Of a stretch of 17,111 nucleotides of DNA, positions 1-6,373 are shown one piece after another; the stretch's first letter is position 1; each line of letters begins with the position of its first letter. The stretch comes from Clostridiales bacterium (lineage in GTDB: Bacteria; Bacillota; Clostridia; Oscillospirales; Oscillospiraceae): assembly GCA_019421525.1 (NCBI GenBank), contig JAHZFC010000028.1:253-17363 (forward strand). The letters are read 5' to 3'. Position numbers and translations under genes: made by a program. Under the pieces are notes generated by a model. It had not been told where the DNA came from. It searched no databases and saw nothing but the letters and a program-made list of their open reading frames with translations.

Positions 1-565
1 TGCCGCCCCGCTCCAGCAGCAGGTAGGAGGCCACGCCGTAGTCGGCAAAGGCGTCCCACACCGCCTGGGCGTCGGCGTCATAGCCCTCCTCCCCCTCCTG
101 GGGAGGCAGGTAGTTGGCCTCCACGATGGCGGGCAGAGGGTCCCCGCTGGCCACGGCGGCCTCCAGCATGTCCGCCAGCCCCGAGGCGCGGTAGTCATAC
201 TCGTGGTTGCCGAAGGTGGTGGCGTCATAGCCCAAAGCGCCCATCATCCGCAGCTCCAGGGCGGAGGTGGAGTAGGCGGTCTGGAAGAGGCTTCCCATGG
301 AGAAGTCCCCCCCGTCCAGCAGCAGGGCGCCGGGATGGAGCTGCCTCTGCTGGTCGATGACGGTCTTGAGCCGGGCAAAGCCGCCGTAGGTCCCCCCCTG
401 TCCGTCGTCGGCGGGCAGGAAATGGGAGTGCATGTCGTGGGTGAACAAAATGGTGGCCTGGTCAGCGGACGGGCTGCCGTCCGCCGCAAGGGCTGGCATC
501 AGGGCCAGCGCGGCCACCGCCGCCAGGGCCAGGATCAGGGCTGCTATGCGGCGTGGGAACTTCAT
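1..565 (-). CDS. 5'-nucleotidase-family exported metallophosphoesterase, C-terminal part beyond window
   Basis: The reading frame is open from ATG at 565 to the left edge, giving the first 188 residues of a longer protein. Residues 1-28 form a signal peptide: basic start MKFPRR, a hydrophobic core, and a likely cleavage after ALAA. The mature part shows the calcineurin-like phosphoesterase signature in order: D44-M-H46 (in FTHDMHSH), DGGD at 84-87, and GNHE at 119-122. These residues bind the two catalytic metals in UshA-type enzymes. The family removes phosphate from nucleotides or related phosphoesters outside the cytoplasm. An AAGGAGG site lies 9 nt before the ATG. The C-terminal substrate-binding domain is outside the window, so substrate and wall anchoring cannot be judged. 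Family assignment is firm; nucleotidase activity is inferred. Confidence 0.88.
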   Translation of the reverse strand, partial: MKFPRRIAALILALAAVAALALMPALAADGSPSADQATILFTHDMHSHFLPADDGQGGTYGGFARLKTVIDQQRQLHPGALLLDGGDFSMGSLFQTAYSTSALELRMMGALGYDATTFGNHEYDYRASGLADMLEAAVASGDPLPAIVEANYLPPQEGEEGYDADAQAVWDAFADYGVASYLLLERGG

Positions 566-615
566 GACAGGGCCTCCTTCACGCTTTTTCTATCCGATGG
601 CATTTTTCCGGTCTT

Positions 616-644
616 ATTTTGCCACACCTGCAGGAAAATAGCAA
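616..644 (-). promoter_or_regulatory. Putative sigma-A promoter of the 5'-nucleotidase gene
   Basis: On the minus strand TTGCTA (639-644) and CAAAAT (616-621) are separated by 17 bp, about 50 nt before the start codon and downstream of the terminator of the previous gene. Each hexamer matches the consensus at 4 of 6 positions, so this is plausible but not strong. Confidence 0.4.
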
Positions 645-694
645 GCGCTGTGGGAAATTTGTCCCCGTGCCAAAAGGTCATGCCCCCTAAGGCG

Positions 695-724
695 GAAAGA
701 GGCCCGCGCGGGAACGCGCGGGCC
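695..724 (-). terminator. Intrinsic terminator after the rhomboid-like gene
   Basis: A perfect 10-bp GC-only stem (701-710 with 715-724, loop of 4 nt) lies 4 nt past the stop codon at 729. It is followed on the minus strand by the short pyrimidine run TCTTTCC. The U-tract is weak but the stem is very stable. Confidence 0.7.
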
Positions 725-728
725 CTTT

Positions 729-1577
729 TCAGTCGTGGTGGATATGGACGTGGTTGTTGATGTGCTTCATGCAATAGCAGTAATAGCCGTCGCACTTGGA
801 GCAGTAGCGGAACTCCATGTTGGGGTCATCGGCGTCGGTGATGCCGCACACGGCGCACTTGTGACGGTAGCCGCCGGTGGCCTTGGCCTGTTTCTGCGCC
901 TGCTTCTGGGCCCGCCTGAAGTTGACCACCTTGGGATCCGCCCGGCGGCGGACCACTCCCAGCTTGGCCGCCCAGAAGGGCCAGGTGAAGATGAAGTAGT
1001 TGACAAAGCTGGCCAGGGGCATCAGGGCCAGGATCCAGACGCCTTCCATGGCATAGCCGACCACGTCCACCAGGATGAGAATCACGTCGATGAGGGCCAT
1101 CCACTTCATCTTGATGGGGATGATGAAGAACAGCAGCACCTGCATCTCCCCGTAGAGGGTGGCGATGACCAGGAAGATAGACAGGTTGATATAGTAGATG
1201 TTCGCATAGTCCAGCAGCATACCGGACAGGATGGACAGCACCACGCCGGACAGGTAGAACAGAGTGAATTTCGCCGTCCCCCACTCCCGCTCCAGCATCT
1301 GGCCGATCCAGAAATAGAAGTAGCAGCCCAGCAGCAGGGAGAAGGGATCGCTATATGCGGGCAGGAAGATAAAGGTCACCAGCCGCCACACCTGGCCATA
1401 GAGGATGGCGCTGCGGGAAAACATCAGCCAGGAGGTGAGCGACCCCCGGAAAAACAGGTCCAGGATGAACACGGCCACCTGGCCGATGACGATGTACAGC
1501 ATGAGGTTGGGGATGCCAAAGCGGGGATGCTTGGCGCAGAACCGGTCGATGGGACCGTATCCATTTCGGTAGATCAA
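729..1577 (-). CDS. Rhomboid-fold membrane protein without catalytic residues, with Cys/His-rich tail
   Basis: The frame encodes 282 residues from TTG at 1577. This start is chosen because AAGGAGG (1586-1592) sits 8 nt upstream and a TATAAT promoter lies further up; the in-frame ATG at 1607 has no ribosome site and would leave the AAGGAGG inside the gene. Several hydrophobic segments follow a rhomboid-like layout, including GQVWRLVTFIF and FYFWIGQMLEREWG. The GxSG serine motif expected in the fourth helix is replaced by NLSIF, and no histidine is seen in the last helix (PLASFVNYFIF), so peptidase activity is unlikely. After a basic Arg/Lys/Gln-rich linker, residues about 239-282 carry CxxC (241/244), CxxC (259/262), CxC (267/269) and five histidines, suggesting a cytosolic zinc-binding domain. 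It may bind or stabilise membrane proteins; this is inference. Confidence 0.82.
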   Translation of the reverse strand: MIYRNGYGPIDRFCAKHPRFGIPNLMLYIVIGQVAVFILDLFFRGSLTSWLMFSRSAILYGQVWRLVTFIFLPAYSDPFSLLLGCYFYFWIGQMLEREWGTAKFTLFYLSGVVLSILSGMLLDYANIYYINLSIFLVIATLYGEMQVLLFFIIPIKMKWMALIDVILILVDVVGYAMEGVWILALMPLASFVNYFIFTWPFWAAKLGVVRRRADPKVVNFRRAQKQAQKQAKATGGYRHKCAVCGITDADDPNMEFRYCSKCDGYYCYCMKHINNHVHIHHD

Positions 1578-1624
1578 AGGGGTGGCCTCCTTAAAAGCTA
1601 TGGTCATTGAGATGATCCGTTGAC

Positions 1625-1655
1625 ATTATACCCCGCCGGGCGGGAGAATTGTCTA
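1625..1655 (-). promoter_or_regulatory. Promoter of the rhomboid-like gene
   Basis: On the minus strand a perfect TATAAT (1625-1630) lies 19 bp from TAGACA (1650-1655). The predicted start near 1618 leaves about a 40-nt leader to the TTG start at 1577, but only about 11 nt to the ATG at 1607. This supports the TTG start. Confidence 0.6.
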
Positions 1656-1751
1656 ACAAAGTGTAAATTTTCCGCCGCCGGGCTGACTGGATCAGCATAC
1701 CATACTTTTGGCTCCCCGTAAATAGACAACTGCCCCCCCCGTGTCCTTTTG

Positions 1752-1781
1752 TTGACAGCGGGAGGGCAGCAGCGGTAAAAT
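1752..1781 (+). promoter_or_regulatory. Promoter of the Spo0A_C-domain gene
   Basis: A perfect TTGACA (1752-1757) and TAAAAT (1776-1781) are separated by 18 bp, about 30 nt before the start codon. AAAGGAGGT at 1796-1804 is the ribosome site. Confidence 0.72.
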
Positions 1782-1810
1782 AAGAAAAACCTGTCAAAGG
1801 AGGTCTGACG

Positions 1811-2185
1811 ATGGACGCGGCAGACCAGAACATCCACGAGCTGCTCCGGGCCATGGGGCTGACCCGGGTCTATCGGGGCTATGACTATCTGTTCTACATC
1901 CTCCGCCGGGACCAGGACGAGCCGCAATGGCTGGCCCTGGGCAACAAGCAGGTCTGTCTGGACGTGGCCCGGGCCTTCAACACCACCCCTGCCGGAGTGG
2001 ACAGCGCCCTGCGCACCGTCATCCGCACCAGCTGGCAGCGGGGACCGTCAGCGCTCACCGGCCGGGCCACCCCCGACCAGCGCCCGCCTGGGCTGCGGCC
2101 CTTTCTCCTTCGCATGCGCCGCCTGTGCCGGGATGGCCGCTGGCTGGCGCTCCTGTCCCCGGGAGCCGCTCCCCAGGGCCGTTAG
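1811..2185 (+). CDS. Stand-alone Spo0A C-terminal (DNA-binding) domain protein
   Basis: The frame encodes 124 residues; AAAGGAGGT lies 6 nt before the ATG. Nearly the whole protein up to about residue 85 resembles the effector domain of the sporulation master regulator Spo0A: IHELLRAMG, then RGYDYL, then the recognition region NTTPAGVDSALRTVIRTSWQ followed by RG. In Spo0A this region reads NTTPSRVERAIRHAIEVAW. There is no receiver domain, so it cannot be controlled by phosphorylation in the usual way. Full-length Spo0A is roughly twice this size. The last 40 residues are Arg/Pro-rich and look disordered. It has its own promoter and no obvious partner gene. It could bind 0A-box-like sites or compete with Spo0A; target and role are inference. 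Confidence 0.85.
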   Translation: MDAADQNIHELLRAMGLTRVYRGYDYLFYILRRDQDEPQWLALGNKQVCLDVARAFNTTPAGVDSALRTVIRTSWQRGPSALTGRATPDQRPPGLRPFLLRMRRLCRDGRWLALLSPGAAPQGR

Positions 2186-2679
2186 GAGGACATCTGGCTG
2201 ATCAGAGCGTCCAGGCGCAGCCCGTCGGTATCGTAGCAGTAGCTCACCCCGGACTGGTCCACATAGCGCAGCAGCACACCCTCCGCCGTGTCGCTCTGAT
2301 ATCCCTCCAGCTCCATGTCCCACAGCTCCAGGAGGGAGCCGTCGCCATAGGTCAGCACCGCGTCAGGCGCCCGGTCCGGCCGCTCCGCCAGCCGGCCCGC
2401 TCCATCGAACGCCACGGCCTGGTAGACCTCATACACCAGATCTCCCTCTACCTGTACCTGTTTGCCGTCCGCCTCCATCTGGAGGCCACCGTTTTGGTAG
2501 GCGTATGCTGTACTGTTGGAAAGGTCAGAGATGAACTGCTGGAAGCGCAGCTGATACCAGCCAGACCAGATGACCATTGCCGCCACCACAGCGAAAAGCA
2601 CCGCACAAAGCAGTATGCCTCCGATCAGCGTCCGATCCGCAGGCTGGGTCCGCGGACTACTTTTCACCGTTTCATACAT
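2182..2679 (-). CDS. Membrane-anchored protein of unknown function
   Basis: The frame gives 165 residues from the ATG at 2679, which follows a purine-rich site (AAGGAAGGGA, 2686-2695). An in-frame ATG at 2700 has no ribosome site and lies only about 6 nt from the predicted transcript start, so it was not used. The protein has a short polar N-terminus, one membrane segment at about residues 18-38 (IGGILLCAVLFAVVAAMVIW), and an acidic outer region of about 125 residues rich in Gln, Asp, Gly and Tyr. No lipobox or cleavage site is clear, so a single-pass N-in anchor is most likely. I do not recognise the family. Its 3' end overlaps that of the convergent Spo0A_C-domain gene by 4 nt. Confidence 0.75.
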   Translation of the reverse strand: MYETVKSSPRTQPADRTLIGGILLCAVLFAVVAAMVIWSGWYQLRFQQFISDLSNSTAYAYQNGGLQMEADGKQVQVEGDLVYEVYQAVAFDGAGRLAERPDRAPDAVLTYGDGSLLELWDMELEGYQSDTAEGVLLRYVDQSGVSYCYDTDGLRLDALISQMSS

Positions 2680-2712
2680 ATATCGTCCCTTCCTTTCCAT
2701 TTATTTGGTTAT

Positions 2713-2741
2713 ATTATACAGCCAAGCGGAGGGGATGTCAA
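2713..2741 (-). promoter_or_regulatory. Consensus sigma-A promoter
   Basis: On the minus strand a perfect TTGACA (2736-2741) and a perfect TATAAT (2713-2718) are separated by exactly 17 bp. It drives the 165-residue membrane protein gene and is the best promoter match in the window. Confidence 0.85.
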
Positions 2742-2750
2742 ATATATTTC

Positions 2751-2783
2751 GGCCTCCTGCCCTGCGGCGGCGTACAGGAGGCC
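2751..2783. repeat. Inverted repeat between secG terminator and next promoter
   Basis: GGCCTCCTG (2751-2759) pairs perfectly with 2775-2783 across a 15-nt loop. On the minus strand it follows the secG terminator and ends 10 nt before the -35 box of the next gene. It has no proper U-tract, so it may be a back-up stop or an operator-like element. Confidence 0.35.
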
Positions 2784-2800
2784 CCGCCTCTGTCCCAGAT

Positions 2801-2832
2801 AAAAAGCCGGCGCGGATGACTCCGCGCCGGCT
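2801..2832 (-). terminator. Intrinsic terminator of secG
   Basis: A perfect 12-bp stem (2805-2816 with 2821-2832, loop of 4 nt) is followed on the minus strand by five T's. It lies 21 nt after the secG stop codon. Confidence 0.9.
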
Positions 2833-2853
2833 CGTCGCTCTGCCCTATGTCTT

Positions 2854-3096
2854 TTACACCAAGAAGCACATCACCAGGGTGAGCACCATGAACACGATGG
2901 CCACCCACTTGGTCATCTTGGCCAGCCGGGCGTCCAGGCTCTTGGACTTGTTCTTGGCCAGGAAGGTATCGCCGCTGCCGCCGCCGATGGCGCCGGACAG
3001 GCCAGAACTCTTACCGGACTGCAGGATGACCACGACGATCAGGAACACAGCCAGGATGACATAGACGATGGATAAGATCAGCTCGTAAATGGGCAT
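2854..3096 (-). CDS. secG: Preprotein translocase subunit SecG
   Basis: The frame encodes 80 residues, typical for SecG (about 75-80 in Gram-positives). It has two membrane segments, about residues 3-25 and 55-77, joined by a Gly/Ser-rich loop containing QSGKSSGLSGAIGGGSGDTF, the family's most conserved part. SecG sits beside SecY and SecE in the plasma-membrane translocon and assists SecA-driven export. The start is ATG at 3096, preceded by GGAG with 5-nt spacing and by AAAGGA further up. The frame stays open upstream but that part does not resemble SecG. The gene is monocistronic here, with its own promoter and a strong terminator. Confidence 0.93.
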   Translation of the reverse strand: MPIYELILSIVYVILAVFLIVVVILQSGKSSGLSGAIGGGSGDTFLAKNKSKSLDARLAKMTKWVAIVFMVLTLVMCFLV

Positions 3097-3161
3097 AACA
3101 GCTCCGTCCTTTCGGAAAAATAAGGTCAGATGGGCGCACTGGCCCCTTGCAAGTAGAAAAT

Positions 3162-3190
3162 ATGATAGCACACTTTCCCCAGGATCGCAA
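3162..3190 (-). promoter_or_regulatory. Promoter of secG
   Basis: On the minus strand TTGCGA (3185-3190) and TATCAT (3162-3167) are separated by 17 bp, and TGC precedes the -10 box (extended -10). The leader to the ATG is about 60 nt. In the AT-rich stretch 3191-3340 I found no convincing plus-strand promoter for the lipoprotein gene, although one must lie there or upstream. Confidence 0.65.
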
Positions 3191-3355
3191 GGTTTTTTTT
3201 GAATTTTTCCACTGCTGGGGACAGATCGGCCCAGGGAGAGCAAAATTTTTTCAAAAAAGCGGGAACCTTTTTCCCCTGCCTGCGTCAAAGAGTAACGGCG
3301 CGGTCAGATGCCCGCCCACTTAACAATATCTTGATCCCACAAAAGGAGCATGACT

Positions 3356-3862
3356 ATGAAAAAAGCGATCTCCATCCTGCTGGCGGCTGTGATGGCCCTG
3401 TCCCTGACTGCCTGCGGCAACTCCGGAAACAGCGGCTCGGGCGACGCCCTCACCATCGACCTGAATGCGTTTTACACCGAGATGTTCAACTCCGTCTTCC
3501 CTGACCCCAACAATGCCCCCTCCATGTCTGAGGTCACCGGCGACTACCTGGAGCAGACCTACCCCGGCCTGAGCGATGTGGACACGGTGCAATGTGTGAT
3601 CTACGCCCCTATGATCACCGCTGTGGCCTATGAGGTGGCCCTGGTGGAAGTGGCCAATGCCGACGATGTGGCTAAGGTCCAGGAGATCTTCCAGGCCCGT
3701 ATCGACACCCAGATCGAAGGCGGCGCCTTCTATCCCGCCACGGTGGAGGCCTGGCAGAACCAGTCCGAGATCGTCACCCGGGGCAGCTATGTGGCCCTGT
3801 TCGTGGGCGCTGAGAAGGACCAGATGGTGGAGGCCTTCAACGCCGCCGGCCAGGCTGGATAA
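3356..3862 (+). CDS. DUF4358 lipoprotein (first copy)
   Basis: The frame encodes 168 residues from ATG at 3356, which has AAGGAG at 7-nt spacing; an ATG six bases earlier is too close to that site. Residues 1-20 are a lipoprotein signal with lipobox LTAC, so Cys20 should be lipid-modified and the protein tethered outside the membrane. After a short Gly/Ser linker, residues about 28-168 form a DUF4358 domain. It shares with the next gene the landmarks YPGLS/FPGLS, QCVIY/QCLVY, then QARID, GGAFYP/GGAWYP and GxYV. The domain's function is unknown, but it recurs in clostridia beside MBOAT and DHHW genes (family knowledge). It lies 63 nt upstream of its larger paralogue and is probably co-transcribed with it. 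Confidence 0.85.
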   Translation: MKKAISILLAAVMALSLTACGNSGNSGSGDALTIDLNAFYTEMFNSVFPDPNNAPSMSEVTGDYLEQTYPGLSDVDTVQCVIYAPMITAVAYEVALVEVANADDVAKVQEIFQARIDTQIEGGAFYPATVEAWQNQSEIVTRGSYVALFVGAEKDQMVEAFNAAGQAG

Positions 3863-3925
3863 ATTTCCCGCAAAGTTTTCGCGCGCACCTGAAACTCCAA
3901 TAAAAAGAAAAAGGAGCAGATAAGA

Positions 3926-4894
3926 ATGAAAAAGGTCCTTGCCCTGATGATGGCTCTGGTCATGAGCCTGACCCTGCTGGCCGCCTGCGGCAGCCCGTCC
4001 GACACCACCAGCCCCTCCCCCGATCCCGACGCCACCCAGTCCCAGCCCGCCGGCGAGCCCTCTCAGGAGCCCTCTGACCAGCCTTCCGAGTCCACCTCCC
4101 AGGAGCCCTCTGAGTCTCCCTCTCAGGAGCCCTCCGGTGAGCCCTCCGGCACTCCCTCTGAGGATCCCTCCGAGGGCCTGCCCACCGACGGCGACACCGT
4201 GGACCCCTCCCTGGAGCTGAGCATGCACGACGCCACCATCACCTACGCCGGCTATGTGCTCAAGCTCAAGCCCACCTTCACCGGCACGAAGGAGAGCGAC
4301 ATCACCTGGACCTCCAGCGATGAGACGGTGGCCACCGTGGACCAGAACGGCAACGTCACCTCTGTGGCCCCCGGCAAGACCATCATCACCGCCCGGGCCG
4401 CCGACGGCCTGGAGGCCACCTGCATCGTCCGCTGCCGCTGGACGGAGGAGGCGTCTCCCGCCCCTTCTGAGGAGCCCTCCGCGCCCCCCTCTCAGGAGCC
4501 CTCCGGCGTGGACCTGGCCGCCTTTGCCCAGAACGTCATCAGCACCTATGAGCTGCCCTCCTTCCTGTCCCTGGCCGATTCCACCCTGATGGACGGCTTC
4601 TTCCCCGGCCTGTCCGCCATCGCCTCTGAGCAGTGCCTGGTGTACATCAACCAGATGTCCATGAACATGGGCGAGCTGGTGCTGGTCCAGGTCAGCAGCT
4701 CCTCCGACGTGGATGCGGTCAAGGCCATCCTCCAGGCCCGCATCGACTCCATGATCCAGGGCGGCGCCTGGTATCCCGAGCCCACGGAGTGGTGGACCAA
4801 CTATTCCAGGGTTGTATCTTCCGGAAATTATGTTATGATGGTAGTCGATGATGACTGCGACGCCATCGTGAGCGATTTCAATGCCCTGTTCTAA
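3926..4894 (+). CDS. Lipoprotein with Ser/Pro linkers, Ig-like (BIG2) and DUF4358 domains
   Basis: The frame encodes 322 residues; AAGGAG lies 9 nt before the ATG. The order is: lipoprotein signal with lipobox LAAC (Cys21); a low-complexity Ser/Pro/Glu linker to about residue 92 built from SQEPS-like units; a BIG2-type Ig-like domain at about 96-172 (DITWTSSDETVATVDQNG, then GKTIITA); a second short linker of the same kind; and a C-terminal DUF4358 domain at 195-322, paralogous to the preceding protein. The linkers and Ig-like fold suggest a spacer that holds DUF4358 away from the membrane, within or beyond the cell wall. The last 30 codons switch from GC-ending to AT-rich codons (for example GTT GTA TCT), where a promoter seems embedded. 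Role in surface-polymer modification is inferred from the downstream enzymes. Confidence 0.86.
   Translation: MKKVLALMMALVMSLTLLAACGSPSDTTSPSPDPDATQSQPAGEPSQEPSDQPSESTSQEPSESPSQEPSGEPSGTPSEDPSEGLPTDGDTVDPSLELSMHDATITYAGYVLKLKPTFTGTKESDITWTSSDETVATVDQNGNVTSVAPGKTIITARAADGLEATCIVRCRWTEEASPAPSEEPSAPPSQEPSGVDLAAFAQNVISTYELPSFLSLADSTLMDGFFPGLSAIASEQCLVYINQMSMNMGELVLVQVSSSSDVDAVKAILQARIDSMIQGGAWYPEPTEWWTNYSRVVSSGNYVMMVVDDDCDAIVSDFNALF
4055..4180 (+). repeat. Degenerate coding repeat (Ser-Gln/Glu-Glu-Pro-Ser linker)
   Basis: The 14-mer TCTCAGGAGCCCTC occurs at 4061 and 4121, a one-base variant near 4097, and again near 4490 in the second linker. The intervening units are close variants. Such tracts can change length by slippage. 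Confidence 0.6.
4812..4839 (+). promoter_or_regulatory. Putative promoter inside the 3' end of the BIG2-DUF4358 gene
   Basis: TTGTAT (4812-4817) and TATGAT (4834-4839) are separated by 16 bp, with TGT just before the -10 box (extended -10). It lies in an unusually AT-rich patch of an otherwise GC-rich gene. A transcript from about 4846 would run roughly 70 nt to the terminator hairpin and then into the MBOAT gene. Confidence 0.45.
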
Positions 4895-4913
4895 GCGCTG
4901 ACACAGTGGACTT

Positions 4914-4951
4914 GAGGGAGCGGTGGCCCCACCGCTCCCTCTTTTTCTTCT
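4914..4951 (+). terminator. Intrinsic terminator between the lipoprotein genes and the MBOAT gene
   Basis: A perfect 12-bp stem (4914-4925 with 4930-4941, loop GCCC) is followed by TTTTTCTTCT. It starts 19 nt after the stop codon and ends about 25 nt before the MBOAT start, leaving no room for a promoter between them. It can act as a terminator or as an attenuator. Confidence 0.9.
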
Positions 4952-4975
4952 GAATTTCCAAGCCGAGGTGAGACC

Positions 4976-6358
4976 ATGGTATTTTCCTCTCTGTATTTTC
5001 TGTTCCTCTATCTACCTGCCGTATTGCTGCTCTACTATATCTCTCCCCTGAAATTCCGTAACTTTGTGCTGCTGGTGTTCAACCTGCTGTTCTACGGCTG
5101 GGGAGAGCCGGTGTATATCCTGCTGATGATCTTCACCATCGTGCTGGACTACTTCGCCGGACTGATCGTCCACCGGTGCAAGCAGAAGGGCAACGACAAG
5201 GGGGCCCGCTGGGCGGTGGGCATCTCGCTGGCCCTCAACCTGGCGATCCTGTTCTTCTTCAAGTACTGGGACCTGGTGGCCACCACCCTCCAGCACATCG
5301 GCATCCCCATGCCGGTTTTGAACCTGACGCTGCCCATCGGCATCTCCTTCTACACCTTCCAGACCATGACCTACCCGGTGGACATCTACCGGGGAGATGC
5401 CGAGCTGCCCAAGAACCTCATCAACTTCGGCACCTTCGTCACTCTGTTCCCCCAGCTCATCGCCGGCCCCATCATCAAGTACAAGGAGCTGGCCGACCAG
5501 ATGACCTACCGCACCCACTCCCCGGAGCAGTTCGCCTCGGGTGTGCAGATGTTCACCATCGGCCTGGCCAAGAAGGTGCTGCTGGCCAACTCCATCGGCC
5601 AGCTGTGGGACGTGTATCTGGCCACCCCCGGCTCGGAACTGACCACCCTGGGGGCCTGGCTGGGCATCCTGGCCTTCTCCCTCCAGCTCTACTTCGACTT
5701 CTCCGGCTACTCCGACATGGCCGTGGGCATGGGCCGGATGCTGGGCTTCGAGTTCTTGGCCAACTTCAACTACCCCTACCTGGCCAAGTCCGCCACCGAG
5801 TTCTGGCGGCGGTGGCACATCTCCCTGGGCAGCTGGTTTCGGGAGTACCTGTATATCCCCCTGGGGGGCAACCGTGTGGGGCCCGCCCGGCTGGTGTTCA
5901 ACCTCTTTGTGGTGTGGGCCTGCACCGGCATCTGGCACGGCGCCAGCTGGGGCCTGTACTACTTTGTCATCGTGGTGTTCGAGCGGTTCTTTTTCTCCAA
6001 AGTCTTGGACAAGCTGCCCGGCTGGGTGGGCCATGTGTATGGCCTGTTCATCGTCATGGTGGGCTGGGCCCTGTTCGCCGTGGAGGACTTCACCGCCATG
6101 GGCCTCTACCTCAAGGCCATGTTCGGCATGGGCGCGGGGCTGATGGACGCCGACTTCCTCTACTACCTGCGCAACTACCTGCCCATCCTGGTCATCGCCA
6201 TCCTGGCCGCCACTCCCCTGGCAAAAGATCTGTGGGCCAAGCTCACCACCCGGGGCAGGAAGGTGGCTGTCCCTGTGCTGGTGCTGGCCGGACTGGCGCT
6301 GGCCACCGCCTATCTGGTGGACGGCACCTACAATCCCTTCCTCTATTTCCGCTTTTGA
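4976..6358 (+). CDS. MBOAT-family membrane-bound O-acyltransferase (AlgI/DltB/PatA type)
   Basis: The frame encodes 460 residues, the usual size for bacterial MBOAT enzymes, with about ten or more hydrophobic segments. Family landmarks are present in order: PIGISFYTFQTMTYPVDIYR, FPQLIAGPI, FDFSGYSDMAVGMGRMLGFE, then FWRRWHISLGSWFREYLYIP (His281), and the invariant active-site histidine His321 in WHGASWG. MBOAT proteins move acyl groups, commonly acetyl, from a cytoplasmic donor across the membrane to a surface polysaccharide or wall polymer, working with an outer SGNH/AlgX-like partner. The next gene fits that partner. GAGGTGA precedes the ATG. Polymer and acyl group cannot be read from the sequence. 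A gene name such as algI would overstate what is known. Confidence 0.93.
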   Translation: MVFSSLYFLFLYLPAVLLLYYISPLKFRNFVLLVFNLLFYGWGEPVYILLMIFTIVLDYFAGLIVHRCKQKGNDKGARWAVGISLALNLAILFFFKYWDLVATTLQHIGIPMPVLNLTLPIGISFYTFQTMTYPVDIYRGDAELPKNLINFGTFVTLFPQLIAGPIIKYKELADQMTYRTHSPEQFASGVQMFTIGLAKKVLLANSIGQLWDVYLATPGSELTTLGAWLGILAFSLQLYFDFSGYSDMAVGMGRMLGFEFLANFNYPYLAKSATEFWRRWHISLGSWFREYLYIPLGGNRVGPARLVFNLFVVWACTGIWHGASWGLYYFVIVVFERFFFSKVLDKLPGWVGHVYGLFIVMVGWALFAVEDFTAMGLYLKAMFGMGAGLMDADFLYYLRNYLPILVIAILAATPLAKDLWAKLTTRGRKVAVPVLVLAGLALATAYLVDGTYNPFLYFRF

Positions 6359-6373
6359 TCAGGAGGTGCTGAC

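Noticed and set aside
735..1610. A 291-codon plus-strand frame opposite the rhomboid-like gene.
   Set aside because: Composition is Asp/His/Gln-rich antisense of hydrophobic codons; no start signals.
1792..1798. TGTCAAA near the start of the Spo0A_C gene as a 0A box.
   Set aside because: It differs from TGTCGAA by one base, overlaps the ribosome site, and a single 7-mer match is expected by chance.
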